Positions 45,231 through 54,684 are shown, numbered from the stretch's first letter. The stretch: 64,000 bases of DNA from Synechococcus sp. WH 8101 (GCF_004209775.1 NZ_CP035914.1:1984001-2048000), one strand, 5' to 3'. The notes: a model not told the origin generated them from the letters alone. Program-made: numbers and translations.

Positions 45231-45959
45231 ATGGTTGATGCTGCAGCCAGCCCCCCGAGGGTTCTGCTGGTCGATGACGAGTCTCGCCTGACCGACCTGC
45301 TGCGCCTCGAACTCGATGTGGAGGGCTACGCGGTCGACGTGGCCTCCGACGGTGCCTCAGCCCTGATCAAGGCCCGCCAGGACCCGGCTCCGAATCTGAT
45401 CGTTCTCGACTGGAATCTCCCCGATTTCACCGGCATCGACATCTGCCAGAGGATTCGCAGCAGTGGTGTCACCACGCCGATCCTGATGCTCACCGGCCAC
45501 GACGACATCGCCGATCGGGTCAAAGCTCTCGATGCCGGCGTGGATGACTACCTCACCAAGCCCTTCTCGATCGAAGAGCTGATGGCTCGCCTGCGGGCCA
45601 TGCAACGGCGGGCGGAATTCTTCTCCAAGGAGGGCACGAGCGGGCAGCCACTGCTCCTGGAGGTGGGCGATCTCCGTTTGCACACCGGCACGCGCGATGT
45701 GCGTCGAGGTGACCGGGAGATTCAACTCTCCGTGAAGGAATACGACCTGCTTCACTTCCTGATGCGGGGGCGGGGCCGGGTGCTGGAACGCGCTGAAATC
45801 ATGCGCGGTGTATGGGGAGAAAATTTCTATGGAGACGACAACCTTCTCGACGTTTACATCCGCTATCTCCGCCAGAAAATTGAAACCAAGGATCAACCCA
45901 CCCTGATTCACACCGTTCGTGGCGTTGGCTTCATCCTGCGGGATGAAGCCACGCGATGA
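45231..45959 (+). CDS. OmpR/PhoB-family response regulator
   Basis: 242 residues: receiver domain with acidic pocket LLVDDESRLTD, phosphoacceptor Asp in IVLDWNLPDFTGID, conserved Thr in ILMLTGHDD and Lys in DDYLTKPFSIEELMAR. The winged-helix output domain carries SVKEYDLLHFLMRGRGRVL and VYIRYLRQKIE then IHTVRGVGFILR. No histidine kinase is adjacent, so it is orphan in the window. It is 40 bases after the ABC ATPase and convergent with the M23 peptidase (12-base gap). Confidence 0.93.
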   Translation: MVDAAASPPRVLLVDDESRLTDLLRLELDVEGYAVDVASDGASALIKARQDPAPNLIVLDWNLPDFTGIDICQRIRSSGVTTPILMLTGHDDIADRVKALDAGVDDYLTKPFSIEELMARLRAMQRRAEFFSKEGTSGQPLLLEVGDLRLHTGTRDVRRGDREIQLSVKEYDLLHFLMRGRGRVLERAEIMRGVWGENFYGDDNLLDVYIRYLRQKIETKDQPTLIHTVRGVGFILRDEATR

Positions 45960-45971
45960 AGCCGGGCGTGC

Positions 45972-46976
45972 TTAGCCGCGGGGCCGCTCCAGCCCCTGCA
46001 TGAGCTGGGCCACCAACAACGACACGGCATCGTCTCCGCCCGCCGTCAGCGGGTTCAGATCCAGATCACCCGGATCCATCGCCACCCAGCCATCCCCTTC
46101 GGGTCGGCGCAGTTCGAAATGGAGATGGGGACCGGTGCTCAGCCCCGTGCTGCCGACCCGGCCGATCACCTCCCCCTGACGGACGGTCTGGCCCGCTTTC
46201 ACATAGATCTCGGAGAGGTGGCCATACAGCGTGCGCCGGCGGGGCTTGCTGTGTTCGAGCTCAACGGCGATGCCATACCCACCCGCCAGACCACTGCTGG
46301 TGACAATGCCGGACAACGCGGCCACAACCGGAGTGCCTTCAGGCGCGGCCAGGTCTTTACCGGCATGCATCAACCAATTGCCGATCACCGGATGGAGACG
46401 CCAGCCGAATTCACTGGTGGTGATCGCCGAGCCGATAATCGGAAAGAGGAGACGACGATCTCCGTTGCCCGCCAGCGGCAAGGGGCGAGGCGACACGGCG
46501 AACACCGATTCGAGTCGGAAGCCGGGACCGGTTCCACCGAGCAGAGCGGACACCGGCACCGTGATCGGTGGCAGGGGCTGACCATCAGCACCGCGACGCA
46601 AGCTGGCGTTCAGACCACCGTCACGGCGGGAACGCCAGGACAAAGGCGTTGGGTCACCGCGCAGGCCACGGCCACGCAGGGCCACACCGGAATGGCATTC
46701 CTGCTTCGACAGCGCACCGCTGCGACAGGCCTGCTGCAGGGCCGGCACATGAATGGGCCGAGCCACGGCACCTGCCTCCAGCTGCCGCCGTTCCAGCGGG
46801 GTGATCACCCTGTTGCGCTCCAGGCTTTCGAGGGAACGGTCAAAGCGCAACGGTTCCTGAGTCTCCAACCGGGCCGGGGGCAGCACAGGCGGCTCTGCGG
46901 CGGGGAGGTCACCCGGGGCCTGAGGGGCCACCGGCAAGGCCAGGAGCCAGGCAGCCGCAAGCCAACGCACGAGCAC
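45972..46976 (-). CDS. M23-family peptidase (LytM/peptidoglycan endopeptidase)
   Basis: 334 residues with a signal peptide (MLVRWLAAAWLLALPVAPQA). The N-terminal half is Arg-rich with helical ESLERNRVITPLERRQLEA and two Cys residues near 84 and 93. The C-terminal zinc peptidase domain has FGWRLHPVIGNWLMHAGKDL, where His and Asp are ligands, then VVAALSGIVTSSG, RRTLYGHLSEIYV and TGPHLHFELR with the HxH motif. It is probably a cell-wall endopeptidase acting in the periplasm; specificity is unknown. Confidence 0.93.
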   Translation of the reverse strand: MLVRWLAAAWLLALPVAPQAPGDLPAAEPPVLPPARLETQEPLRFDRSLESLERNRVITPLERRQLEAGAVARPIHVPALQQACRSGALSKQECHSGVALRGRGLRGDPTPLSWRSRRDGGLNASLRRGADGQPLPPITVPVSALLGGTGPGFRLESVFAVSPRPLPLAGNGDRRLLFPIIGSAITTSEFGWRLHPVIGNWLMHAGKDLAAPEGTPVVAALSGIVTSSGLAGGYGIAVELEHSKPRRRTLYGHLSEIYVKAGQTVRQGEVIGRVGSTGLSTGPHLHFELRRPEGDGWVAMDPGDLDLNPLTAGGDDAVSLLVAQLMQGLERPRG

Positions 46977-47000
46977 ACACCATTCAGGAACGGCGAGACT

Positions 47001-47780
47001 CTAGAGACCCTGATCGCGAGCGTCAGCCCAGCGAGTCCAGCTCATGGTCCGGGTTCCCTGTTGGAGCTGCAAAGCCCCATCCGCCCCCAACCCCGTGATC
47101 CGCCACGGCTCACCGGTGGCAGGGTCACGCACCTGCCGTTGCCACAGCCTCGCCTCCACGGCCCGCACCAGCGCCTGTGGAGCCAAGGCGAATCCACAGG
47201 CACGCTCGAGGCATCGCAGCACCTCGGTCGTCCAGACCTGAGGTCGGCAACGACCACCGGCCAGCACCTGACGCAGAGCCACAGCACCAACCGGCACGGG
47301 ATTCATCACATTCAGGCCCACGCCGATGCGCGCCAGACGAAGGTGACCGCCGCAGTGCACCATGCGCGGCAGCACACCGGCCAGTTTCCGGTCGCCGATC
47401 AGCAGATCATTGGGCCATTTGATCCGGATCGGTACTCCCTCGCTCTCGAGGCGCTCCGCCAAAGACAAGGCAACGGCCAGCCCCAGGAGGCCGGGTGCCG
47501 CCGCCGTCGAGGGCCAGGGCAGGGCCGCGCTGATCCAGACCCCTCCCGCCGGGGCCTGCCAGACCCGCCCCCATTGCCCTTGGGCCCGGATCTGATGGCG
47601 CGCAATCACCGCCCGGGGCTGCGGCCCCTGCCAGGGCCTGTGCTGCAACCACTGGGTGAGCTCGGTCTCCGTGCTGGCACAGACGGGAAGCACGCGAAGG
47701 TTCCAAAGGGGAAGGCCCTGACGGCGCCGTCGCCTCAACAGATCCGCCCCTCGCCGGCCGATCAGCTTTGCTGACGCCAC
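47001..47780 (-). CDS. birA: biotin-[acetyl-CoA-carboxylase] ligase
   Basis: Attaches biotin to the carboxyl carrier protein of acetyl-CoA carboxylase. GTG at 47780 gives 259 residues; no N-terminal DNA-binding domain is present, so this is a monofunctional ligase. Landmarks are VCASTETELTQWL, RAQGQWGRVWQAPAGGVWIS in place of the canonical GRGRxGR biotinyl-AMP loop, IRIKWPNDLLIGDRKLAGVL and RIGVGLNVMNP. The degenerate GRG part is notable but the KWPND and GVGLNV motifs are intact. Overlaps the aminotransferase gene by 19 bases. Confidence 0.9.
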   Translation of the reverse strand: MASAKLIGRRGADLLRRRRRQGLPLWNLRVLPVCASTETELTQWLQHRPWQGPQPRAVIARHQIRAQGQWGRVWQAPAGGVWISAALPWPSTAAAPGLLGLAVALSLAERLESEGVPIRIKWPNDLLIGDRKLAGVLPRMVHCGGHLRLARIGVGLNVMNPVPVGAVALRQVLAGGRCRPQVWTTEVLRCLERACGFALAPQALVRAVEARLWQRQVRDPATGEPWRITGLGADGALQLQQGTRTMSWTRWADARDQGL

Positions 47781-48955
47781 CAGGGCTCCAAACGCTGGAT
47801 GGCCTGCTCCAGGCTGTCGGTCGGTTGCACCAGGGCAAGGCGCAACCAATGGGCACCGGCGGCACCGAAGCCCGACCCCGGGGTGAGCGCCACACCCGCC
47901 TGATCGAGAAGCGCCGCCGCCAGATCCTCGTCGTTCCAGCCCCGCTGCCTAGCCCAGGCGGGTACGGGAAGCCATAGATAGAGCGCCATCGACGGGACGG
48001 GCGCCCGCCAGCCGAGGCGGTGAAGGGCCTTCAGGGTGCGATCCCTGCGCTCGCGATAGATGGGCACGATCCGGCGCGGCCAATCGGGAACCTCGGTGAG
48101 AGCCGCGATCGCCCCCTGCTGCAGGGCGAGGGATTGGTTGAAATCCACCACCCCCTTGAGCTGGCGGAGCGCGCTGATCAGAGGCGCCGCCCCAATGGCG
48201 AAGGCAAGACGGAAGCCACCGAGGCACCAACCCTTCGAGAGGGAAAAGAATTCGATCCCCCGCTCGCGCCAGCCCTGGCTGCGAAGCAGCGCCGGCGCCT
48301 CTCCCTCCAGGGCGAGATCGAGATAGGGGTTGTCGTGGGCCAGCACGCAGTCATGGCGCTGGGCCCGCTGCATCGCCTCGTCCAGCCAGGTTTGCTCTCC
48401 GACCTGCGCCGTTGGGTTGTGGGGGAAACCCAGCACCATCAACCGCAACTGATCCCATTCGGCACTGCTCAACCTGTCCCAGCAGGGTCGCCATCCCGTC
48501 GCCTCCTCCAGAGGCAGCGATGCAATCCGGGCATCAGCCAGCACCAGGCCACCGCGGTGAGAGGGGTAGGACGGATCGAGGATCAAGCCGGCCTCGCCAG
48601 GGTTGAGCACGGCTAGGGGCAGATGGGCCGTTCCTTCCTGGGAGCCCACCAGCAGCAGCACTTCCCGCTCTGGATCCACATCCACCGCGAAGCGGGACTG
48701 ACACCAGGAGGCCACGGCCTCACGCAGGGGCCGGGTGCCGGCATGGAGGCAATAGGTCGCGCTTCCAGGCGCCTCTAGTGCTGCCGCCATGGCGGCCAGC
48801 GCCTGAGGTGGCGGCTCCAGATCCGTCGACCCAAGGGAGAGATCCACCAGCGGCAGGCCTTGGGCCGCCTCACTGAGGCGATAGTGATGCTTGCGCTGGT
48901 CATTGCGGTCGAAAACACCACTGCCCAGTCGCTCCAGACGCCTAGAGGTGTGCAT
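47762..48955 (-). CDS. class I/II pyridoxal-phosphate aminotransferase
   Basis: 397 residues from ATG 48955, overlapping the trxA stop by 14 bases. Fold-type I landmarks are VDLSLGSTDLEPPPQALAAM, LLLVGSQEGTAHLPLAVLNP, LILDPSYPSHRGGL, GFPHNPTAQVGEQTWLDEA, HDNPYLDLALEGEAPALL and the PLP-lysine FFSLSKGWCLGGFRLAFAIG. It is most like LL-diaminopimelate or succinyl-diaminopimelate aminotransferases, so a role in lysine or another amino acid pathway is likely, but the substrate is unproven. Confidence 0.88.
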   Translation of the reverse strand: MHTSRRLERLGSGVFDRNDQRKHHYRLSEAAQGLPLVDLSLGSTDLEPPPQALAAMAAALEAPGSATYCLHAGTRPLREAVASWCQSRFAVDVDPEREVLLLVGSQEGTAHLPLAVLNPGEAGLILDPSYPSHRGGLVLADARIASLPLEEATGWRPCWDRLSSAEWDQLRLMVLGFPHNPTAQVGEQTWLDEAMQRAQRHDCVLAHDNPYLDLALEGEAPALLRSQGWRERGIEFFSLSKGWCLGGFRLAFAIGAAPLISALRQLKGVVDFNQSLALQQGAIAALTEVPDWPRRIVPIYRERRDRTLKALHRLGWRAPVPSMALYLWLPVPAWARQRGWNDEDLAAALLDQAGVALTPGSGFGAAGAHWLRLALVQPTDSLEQAIQRLEPWWRQQS

Positions 48956-49268
48956 CCAGGAAAGCCTGCAGCTGAGGCTTGGCGATGGCACCCTCATGGC
49001 GTGCCAGCTCCGCACCATTCTGAAAAATGATCAGCGTGGGAATGCCCTGCACCTTGTAGGCATCGCGGGTGGCGGGGTTGCCGTCCACCTCAAGCTTGCC
49101 GACGTCGAGGCGGTCGGCGTAGGTCTCGGCGGCCCAGTCCATCAGGGGGGCCATCAGGCGGCAGGGGCCGCACCAGGTGGCCCAGAAATCCACCAGCACC
49201 GGCTTGGACGCCTGGAGGACCTCCTGGGCGAAGGCCGCATCGGTGAAGTCGGAGACAACAGGAGCCAC
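48942..49268 (-). CDS. trxA: thioredoxin
   Basis: 108-residue thiol-disulfide reductant. The core is VLVDFWATWCGPCRLMAPLM with active Cys33 and Cys36 in WCGPC, and the cis-Pro loop VQGIPTLIIFQNGAE. Length and motifs match the m-type thioredoxins. It lies 36 bases downstream of vipp1 on the same strand and overlaps the aminotransferase gene by 14 bases. Confidence 0.94.
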   Translation of the reverse strand: MAPVVSDFTDAAFAQEVLQASKPVLVDFWATWCGPCRLMAPLMDWAAETYADRLDVGKLEVDGNPATRDAYKVQGIPTLIIFQNGAELARHEGAIAKPQLQAFLDAHL

Positions 49269-49304
49269 GGCAACAGATCAAGCGTGGCCCGATCCTATGG
49301 GGGC

Positions 49305-50084
49305 TCAGAGCTTGTCGATCGACTTGCGCAGCTCCTCGAGATCGGCATCCACCTCCGCCACCTTCACGGGCTCGACCTTGGTTGAATCGGAGGGCTCGCC
49401 GGCTGGCAAGGCCACCGCTTCCGGTCCACCCTCCAGTCGCTGCCGTAAGGAAGCCAGTTCATCATCCACATCACTGCCACCCTCGAGGGAAGCGAACTGA
49501 CTCTCCAGATCGGCGCCAGCCAGCTCGGCTGCAGCCTGGCTGCTGGCCTCCAAGGCCTGCACCTTGTCTTCCATGCGCTCAAACGCTGCCATGGCCGAGT
49601 TGGTGCCGAGATTGCCCACAGCACTCTGCAGCTGCTGCTGCGCCTGGGCCGCCTGGGCCCGGGCCTTGAGCATGTCCTTCTTGGTGCGCGCTTCGGCGAT
49701 CTTGCCCTCGAGGGCCACCAGGCTCTTCTTGAGGGTCTCCACCTGAGCGTCCTGACCCTGCAGCTGGCCTGAGAGCGACGTTGCGGTCTCCTGGAAGGTC
49801 TTACGGCGGGCCAGGGCCTCACGGGCCAACCCCTCCTCCCCTTTCTTCAGGGCCAGTTCAGCCCGTTCATACCAGGTAGCCGCCTGGGCCTCGGCCTGAT
49901 CGGCCTGATTGCGCAACCGCTTCTGACTGGCAATGGCCATCGCCACCGCCTGACGCAGCTTGACCAGGTCGGTCTGCATGTCGGCAACCGACTGATCGAG
50001 AATCTTGACCGGATCCTCCGCCTTGCTCACCAGATCGTTGAGGTTGGCCCGAAGCAGACGACTGAGCCGATCGAAGAAACCCAT
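49305..50084 (-). CDS. PspA/IM30 family membrane-remodelling protein (Vipp1)
   Basis: 259 residues, almost entirely helical. N-terminus MGFFDRLSRLLRANLNDLVS is the amphipathic membrane-binding helix of PspA proteins, followed by KAEDPVKILDQSVADMQTDL and long coiled-coil segments. The extended C-terminal 45 residues (SDSTKVEPVKVAEVDADLEE then LRKSIDKL) are the Vipp1-type tail absent from bacterial PspA. Vipp1 supports thylakoid membrane biogenesis and integrity. Confidence 0.93.
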   Translation of the reverse strand: MGFFDRLSRLLRANLNDLVSKAEDPVKILDQSVADMQTDLVKLRQAVAMAIASQKRLRNQADQAEAQAATWYERAELALKKGEEGLAREALARRKTFQETATSLSGQLQGQDAQVETLKKSLVALEGKIAEARTKKDMLKARAQAAQAQQQLQSAVGNLGTNSAMAAFERMEDKVQALEASSQAAAELAGADLESQFASLEGGSDVDDELASLRQRLEGGPEAVALPAGEPSDSTKVEPVKVAEVDADLEELRKSIDKL

Positions 50085-50180
50085 GGGGGAGGAGCTGGTG
50101 GGAGCGGCGGTTTGAGGCTAGCGAGAGACCCTCTCAGCGCCGCTTAACATCCACTGGAGCATCGGTACAGGTGGTTAGCC

Positions 50181-50753
50181 ATGGCACGGGCGCCCCGGTC
50201 CCAGCGTCGTCGTTTCGGCCGAGGCGAGCTGATGCAGGCGGCGGAACCAGCCGCGGCCAAGCCACTGCTGGGCTGCCTGGAAAGCCTGCAACGCGACTGG
50301 CGTTCGCAAGGATCGATCGCCGCGATCTGGCAGGACTGGCCGGGCTTGGCCGGAGCCCAACTCGCTCCGCACTGCCGTCCTCTCAGTTTCCATGGAGGGC
50401 TGCTCACCGTGGGAGCCAGCCAACCCCAATGGCGGCAGGCACTCCAGTACAGCCGCCCCCAGCTGCTGGCCGCGCTGCGGAGCGCTGGGCACGCGATTCG
50501 CGACCTGCGCATCCAGCAACACCACGCACCGACGCTTCCCGAGCTGGACAGCGAAGAGTCCATCTGGGCGCGCCATCCCAGCCGCATCGATGTGCACGGA
50601 CTCGCCACCTGTCCGCAATGCCAGAGCCCGGCCCCTGCTGGGGAGATGGCGCTCTGGGGCCATTGCGGCTTCTGCCGGCGCCAGCGGCTGGCCAGCAGCG
50701 ACAGGGCCTCGCTCAGTAGCGCTCCGGACGAGGCGCGCGCCAATCAGACCTGA
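50181..50753 (+). CDS. DUF721 (DciA-related) protein with C-terminal zinc-ribbon-like Cys pairs
   Basis: 190 residues. A basic start (ARAPRSQRRRFGRGELMQAA) is followed by the DUF721 core: LGCLESLQRDWRSQGSIAAI, WQDWPGLAGAQLAPHCRPLS, LTVGASQPQWRQALQYSRPQ and AIRDLRI. The C-terminal 45 residues hold CPQCQSPAP and CGFCRRQRL, two Cys pairs that could bind zinc. DUF721/DciA proteins load the replicative helicase in bacteria lacking DnaC. Its last 41 bases overlap the GT39-like gene on the other strand. Confidence 0.8.
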   Translation: MARAPRSQRRRFGRGELMQAAEPAAAKPLLGCLESLQRDWRSQGSIAAIWQDWPGLAGAQLAPHCRPLSFHGGLLTVGASQPQWRQALQYSRPQLLAALRSAGHAIRDLRIQQHHAPTLPELDSEESIWARHPSRIDVHGLATCPQCQSPAPAGEMALWGHCGFCRRQRLASSDRASLSSAPDEARANQT

Positions 50754-52581
50754 CGCCATCGGCCTGGAGTTGTTGGGCACGGGCCTCGAGGCGACGGCGA
50801 TCGAGGCGCCAAAGGCGATAGATGCCATAACGCCCGAGCAGCTGGGGCTCCAAGCCCTGCCAATGCTTCTGAGCCGCCGTGCCGGCATCGATCACAACCA
50901 AGGCGGTGGGCATCCGCTCGATCGGGACACCGCTCCACTGCCGCCGTTGCTCGGAGCGCAACCGCTCGGCGACATTCACCAGAGCACTTTTCGAGCGTCC
51001 CTCAAACACCACCACCCGATCGGTGTAGAAGTGCAGAGAAGGCTTCATCACCCCCACCATGGCCACCGGCTCCTGAGGAGATGGCGCTGGTGCTCGCTGG
51101 CCCTGACGAACGATCTCTGCAGCGGCCTGTCGCACGGGCTGCTGCCGCACCCGATCGCCAAGGTCAATCATCGGCACCAGGGCAACCAACTGAAACAGCA
51201 GCAGGGGCCCCTGCATACCGAGCATCGTGGCGGGCCCCTCGTCCGGCTGGCGGCGCCAGGCCAGCACCACGCCCAACACAGCCGCCACGCTGAAACACAC
51301 CGCCGCTCGCAGCACCAGGCCGCTGGCGAGCAGCTCTGTGGGGAGCGTGGGCATCTCCGGATCACGAATCAGAGGGATCCAGAGGTGAGAAAGCCAGAGC
51401 CCCACGGCCAGAACGGCACTAAGACCAGCGCAAGCGAACCAGGCCCACCACTGGGTGTGCCGGGAGCGTAGAGGCGATGGCAGCAAGGACAGACTGATCA
51501 ACAGTGCCGCCGCCGGCGTGGCCGGCAACCAATAACTGGGCAATTTGGTGGCCGCCGTGGTGAACAACAGCAGCACCGCCAGGAGCCAACAGGCGGCGAA
51601 AACCTGGAGCGACTCGTCTCGATCACCGGGCGCTGACCAACGGCCAGCGCCTCTTGCCACCTGAAGCAGACCCAGTGCCAGCAAAGGCGTGAACGGCAGC
51701 GCCGCCACCAGCATCACCGGGCCGAAAAACCACCAGGGCTGCAGATGGTTGTTCACCACGGAGGTGAACCGCTGCAGATTGTGATAGCCAAAAAAACTGT
51801 TCCAAAAAGGTTCTCCTTCCACCAGCAATTCAGCGGCATACCAGGGCAGGCTCACCAGAGCCGTGAGCGCCAGGCCGCGAAGCGGTCGCAGATGGCTCCA
51901 GAGCCCGACAACATCCCGGCGGATGAAGCCGAACAACACCAAGGTGAGGCCAGTGAGCACCACCGCCACCGGTCCCTTGGCGAGCACAGCACAACCGAGC
52001 AGCAACCAGGCGATCCACCACTGGCGGCCGCCGGCGCGATCACAACGCCACTGACAGAGCAGGCTCAGGGCCAGGGTGCCGCAGAGAAGGGCATCACTGA
52101 CGGCGGTGCGACTCCAGATCAGTACCAGAGGCGAGAGGGCAAAGGCCAGGGCTGTGGCGAGCGCCGTCCGACGGGGTGTGCCATCACCGCAGTGGGGATG
52201 GCGCATCACCGTGTCGCCAAGCATGAGCATCGCCGCCACCGTCGACAACGCCGAGGGCAGGCGAGCCGCCCAGGTGCCTAGGGGATCCCACTGCCCATGG
52301 CCGCGAATGACATAGCCCAGGCCCATGAGCCAGTAAACGAGCGGCGGTTTGTCGTAGCGCGGTAAGCCATTGACGCGCGGCGTGAGCCAATCACCGGTGC
52401 GCGCCATGGCCCGACCGGCAGCAGCGAACAATGGCGGGGTCTCATCCACCAGACCGGTGGCACCGAGCTGCCAGCAGCACACCAGCACTCCGAGGGCCAG
52501 AATCAGCAGCAGGCCTCGGCGCCGCTGCCTCGGGCTGAGCTGCTGCGCATGGTTTCGGCGGTCCGAAAGGGTCAGGGGCAT
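50713..52581 (-). CDS. GT39/ArnT-like membrane glycosyltransferase
   Basis: 622 residues from ATG 52581. A large GT-C enzyme with about 12 hydrophobic helices: FETPPLFA-type VDETPPLFAAAGRAMARTGD loop with the catalytic-type Asp/Glu pair near the N-terminus, DWLTPRVNGLPRYDKPPLVY, and SLPWYAAELLVEGEPFWNSF. It uses a polyprenyl-phosphate sugar donor to glycosylate lipid A, lipid or protein acceptors in the periplasm. Together with the GT4 and EamA genes it forms a tightly overlapping minus-strand trio. Confidence 0.88.
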   Translation of the reverse strand: MPLTLSDRRNHAQQLSPRQRRRGLLLILALGVLVCCWQLGATGLVDETPPLFAAAGRAMARTGDWLTPRVNGLPRYDKPPLVYWLMGLGYVIRGHGQWDPLGTWAARLPSALSTVAAMLMLGDTVMRHPHCGDGTPRRTALATALAFALSPLVLIWSRTAVSDALLCGTLALSLLCQWRCDRAGGRQWWIAWLLLGCAVLAKGPVAVVLTGLTLVLFGFIRRDVVGLWSHLRPLRGLALTALVSLPWYAAELLVEGEPFWNSFFGYHNLQRFTSVVNNHLQPWWFFGPVMLVAALPFTPLLALGLLQVARGAGRWSAPGDRDESLQVFAACWLLAVLLLFTTAATKLPSYWLPATPAAALLISLSLLPSPLRSRHTQWWAWFACAGLSAVLAVGLWLSHLWIPLIRDPEMPTLPTELLASGLVLRAAVCFSVAAVLGVVLAWRRQPDEGPATMLGMQGPLLLFQLVALVPMIDLGDRVRQQPVRQAAAEIVRQGQRAPAPSPQEPVAMVGVMKPSLHFYTDRVVVFEGRSKSALVNVAERLRSEQRRQWSGVPIERMPTALVVIDAGTAAQKHWQGLEPQLLGRYGIYRLWRLDRRRLEARAQQLQADGVRSDWRAPRPERY

Positions 52582-53684
52582 GTGGAAATGCTGCCATCTC
52601 CGGGCGCCAGGCCCCGGGAGATCCACCGCTCCACCCGTTCAGCAAAGATCGCCTGGCTGGCATGGCACTCAACCCAGTGGCGACAGGCGTTGCGGTCGAT
52701 CGCATCGAGCTGCTGCACCGCCGCCAGCAAACCATCACAGTCATCCGGAGGCACCAACCAACCGGTGACTCCGTGCTGCACCAGCTCGCCGGGGCCGCCA
52801 CGGTCGTAGGCGATCACAGGCACACCGCAGGCCAGGGCCTCCACCACCACGTTGCCGTAGGCCTCATTCCATTTCGGGGTGTTGATGAGGGCCCGACAGC
52901 CCCCCAACTCCTTCTGCAGAGCCGTGGTGGGCAGAAAGCCGCGCCATTGGATCGTGCCTGCTGGAGCGGCGGCTTCCACCCGGGCGGCGTAAGCGGGATC
53001 CTCGACCAGCCCCCACACCAGGAGCGGCTCCCCGAGGCGAGCCGCGACCGACACGGCATCCTCAAGCCCCTTCTCGGGGGCGACACGGCCCGCCCAACCC
53101 AGGGGTCCACCGGTCTGCACCTGAAGGGCGTAGCGGCTGAGATCAAACCCATTCCCCACCACCACCGGGGGGTTTGGCAGACCGAAATCATCCGCCTGCC
53201 TTCGGCTATGAAACGCAAGGCGCCGCTGGTCCCAGCGGGCCAGATCCAGCAGCAACGCATCGATCACCCGCGCCACCGAGCCCATACTCACCAAATGAAA
53301 GATCGGCTGGTGCTGGCGGGGCGTCAGCCAGAGGGGGAGCCAGTCGTAGCCGAAATTGAGAACGGCATCGGCTGTGGATGCAAGGTCTAAGGCCCGCTCC
53401 CACAACTTTGGCAGGACTCCCTGTGAGGGGATCAGCACCGGCCCATCGGGGTCGGCATGTTGCCAGCTGGGTTGATCCTCACCGGCCACAGGGTGCAAGT
53501 GCACCTGCTCACACCCCTCGGGCAGCCGGGAACCCTCCGGGGCCACCAAATGCATGTGGTGGCCGCGCTGGCCAAGTCCTCGCAACAGGGAGGTGATCGT
53601 GAGCTCCACCCCACCACCACGCCCGCTGCCTAAATAGCCGATCGGCGTGCTCACCAGCACGAGATCCAGAGGGGTCGATGCCAT
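52572..53684 (-). CDS. family 4 glycosyltransferase
   Basis: 370 residues from ATG 53684. GT-B fold. The N-half shows DLVLVSTPIGYLGSGRGGGV with the donor loop, and HHMHLVAPEGSRLPEG. The C-half has LGWAGRVAPEKGLEDAVSVA, IQWRGFLPTTALQKELGGCR, INTPKWNEAYGNVVVEALAC and GVPVIAYDRGGPGELV, the family E-x7-E region. It probably builds a surface glycan or glycolipid. It overlaps the GT39 gene by 10 bases and the EamA stop by one base. Confidence 0.88.
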   Translation of the reverse strand: MASTPLDLVLVSTPIGYLGSGRGGGVELTITSLLRGLGQRGHHMHLVAPEGSRLPEGCEQVHLHPVAGEDQPSWQHADPDGPVLIPSQGVLPKLWERALDLASTADAVLNFGYDWLPLWLTPRQHQPIFHLVSMGSVARVIDALLLDLARWDQRRLAFHSRRQADDFGLPNPPVVVGNGFDLSRYALQVQTGGPLGWAGRVAPEKGLEDAVSVAARLGEPLLVWGLVEDPAYAARVEAAAPAGTIQWRGFLPTTALQKELGGCRALINTPKWNEAYGNVVVEALACGVPVIAYDRGGPGELVQHGVTGWLVPPDDCDGLLAAVQQLDAIDRNACRHWVECHASQAIFAERVERWISRGLAPGDGSISTCP

Positions 53685-54640
53685 CAGCCCGATCCCCCTG
53701 TGGAGAGAAGCGTCTCGGGCACCGAAGGCTCCCAAAACCGACGCCGCTGACTGACCAGAACCACCGACAGCAGCACGAGGCAGACCCCGATCCACTGGAG
53801 GGTCGTCAACCGTTCCTGCAGCCAGATCCCACCCGACAGCAGAGCAAACACCGGCGTGAGAAAGCCCAGGGTGCTGAACCCGGTGAGATCGCGGCGGGTG
53901 GCGAACCAGAAGAACAATCCGTAAGCCAAGGCGCTGCCCAGCAGGCTGGCGTAGGCCATCAACCCCCACTCGGGCAAGGTCCAATCCGGCCAGAGCGGGC
54001 GGCCTGGCGCGATGGCTTGCAGAAGCAGGAGCGGAACCCCGCCGATCAGCATGTGCCACCCGGTGACAGCAATGGGATGACTGTGGCGGCAGGCATAGCG
54101 GCTCAGCACGGTGCCGAACGCCATGGCCACGGCCGCCGCCAGCATCCAGCCCGCCCCACCGCCGAGCAGGCCGGAGAGCGGCACCGGCGCTCCGAACAAC
54201 CACCAGTGCTGCAAGAGATCGGCCGGAACCCCAAGACAGACGATGCCGGCCAATCCCAGCAACAAGCCAATCCAGCCCACCGGATTGATCGCTTCAGCAA
54301 AGAGGGCCCGGGCCAGAAGAGCCACCATCAGAGGCTGGGAGTCAATCAGCACCGAACCAAGACCGGCACCGGTGAACGCCAAACCGCGGGCCAGGCAGAA
54401 CTGGAACACCGTGGCGTCCACCAGGGTGAAGAGCAGAAACCAAAACCAGTCGGCCGGATCCACCCGTGCGGAGGCACCGAACAGGGGCAGACTCAGTAGC
54501 ACCGCTATCCCCGCCGGCAACAGTCGCAGCGCAGCCACCAGCAGGGGGCCGCCGGAAGCCACCAGGGGGGCCATCGCCGCCATTGCCGTGCCCCACAGGG
54601 CGAAGGGCAACAGCATCAACAGCCCGAGCCGCAGGGACAT
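53684..54640 (-). CDS. EamA/DMT-family transporter
   Basis: 318 residues from ATG 54640, ten hydrophobic segments in two EamA repeats. The first contains MLLPFALWGTAMAAMAPLV and ALRLLPAGIAVLLSL; the second includes WMLAAAVAMAFGTVLSRYAC, LPEWGLMAYASLLGSALAYG and FLTPVFALLSGGIWLQERLT. Such transporters export amino acids or other metabolites; the substrate is unknown. The stop overlaps the GT4 start (TGATG). It is divergent from sppA by 44 bases. Confidence 0.88.
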   Translation of the reverse strand: MSLRLGLLMLLPFALWGTAMAAMAPLVASGGPLLVAALRLLPAGIAVLLSLPLFGASARVDPADWFWFLLFTLVDATVFQFCLARGLAFTGAGLGSVLIDSQPLMVALLARALFAEAINPVGWIGLLLGLAGIVCLGVPADLLQHWWLFGAPVPLSGLLGGGAGWMLAAAVAMAFGTVLSRYACRHSHPIAVTGWHMLIGGVPLLLLQAIAPGRPLWPDWTLPEWGLMAYASLLGSALAYGLFFWFATRRDLTGFSTLGFLTPVFALLSGGIWLQERLTTLQWIGVCLVLLSVVLVSQRRRFWEPSVPETLLSTGGSG

Positions 54641-54684
54641 GGGGGCCTCCAACAGGCTCCTTTTTAAGATCCAGACCACTTTGG

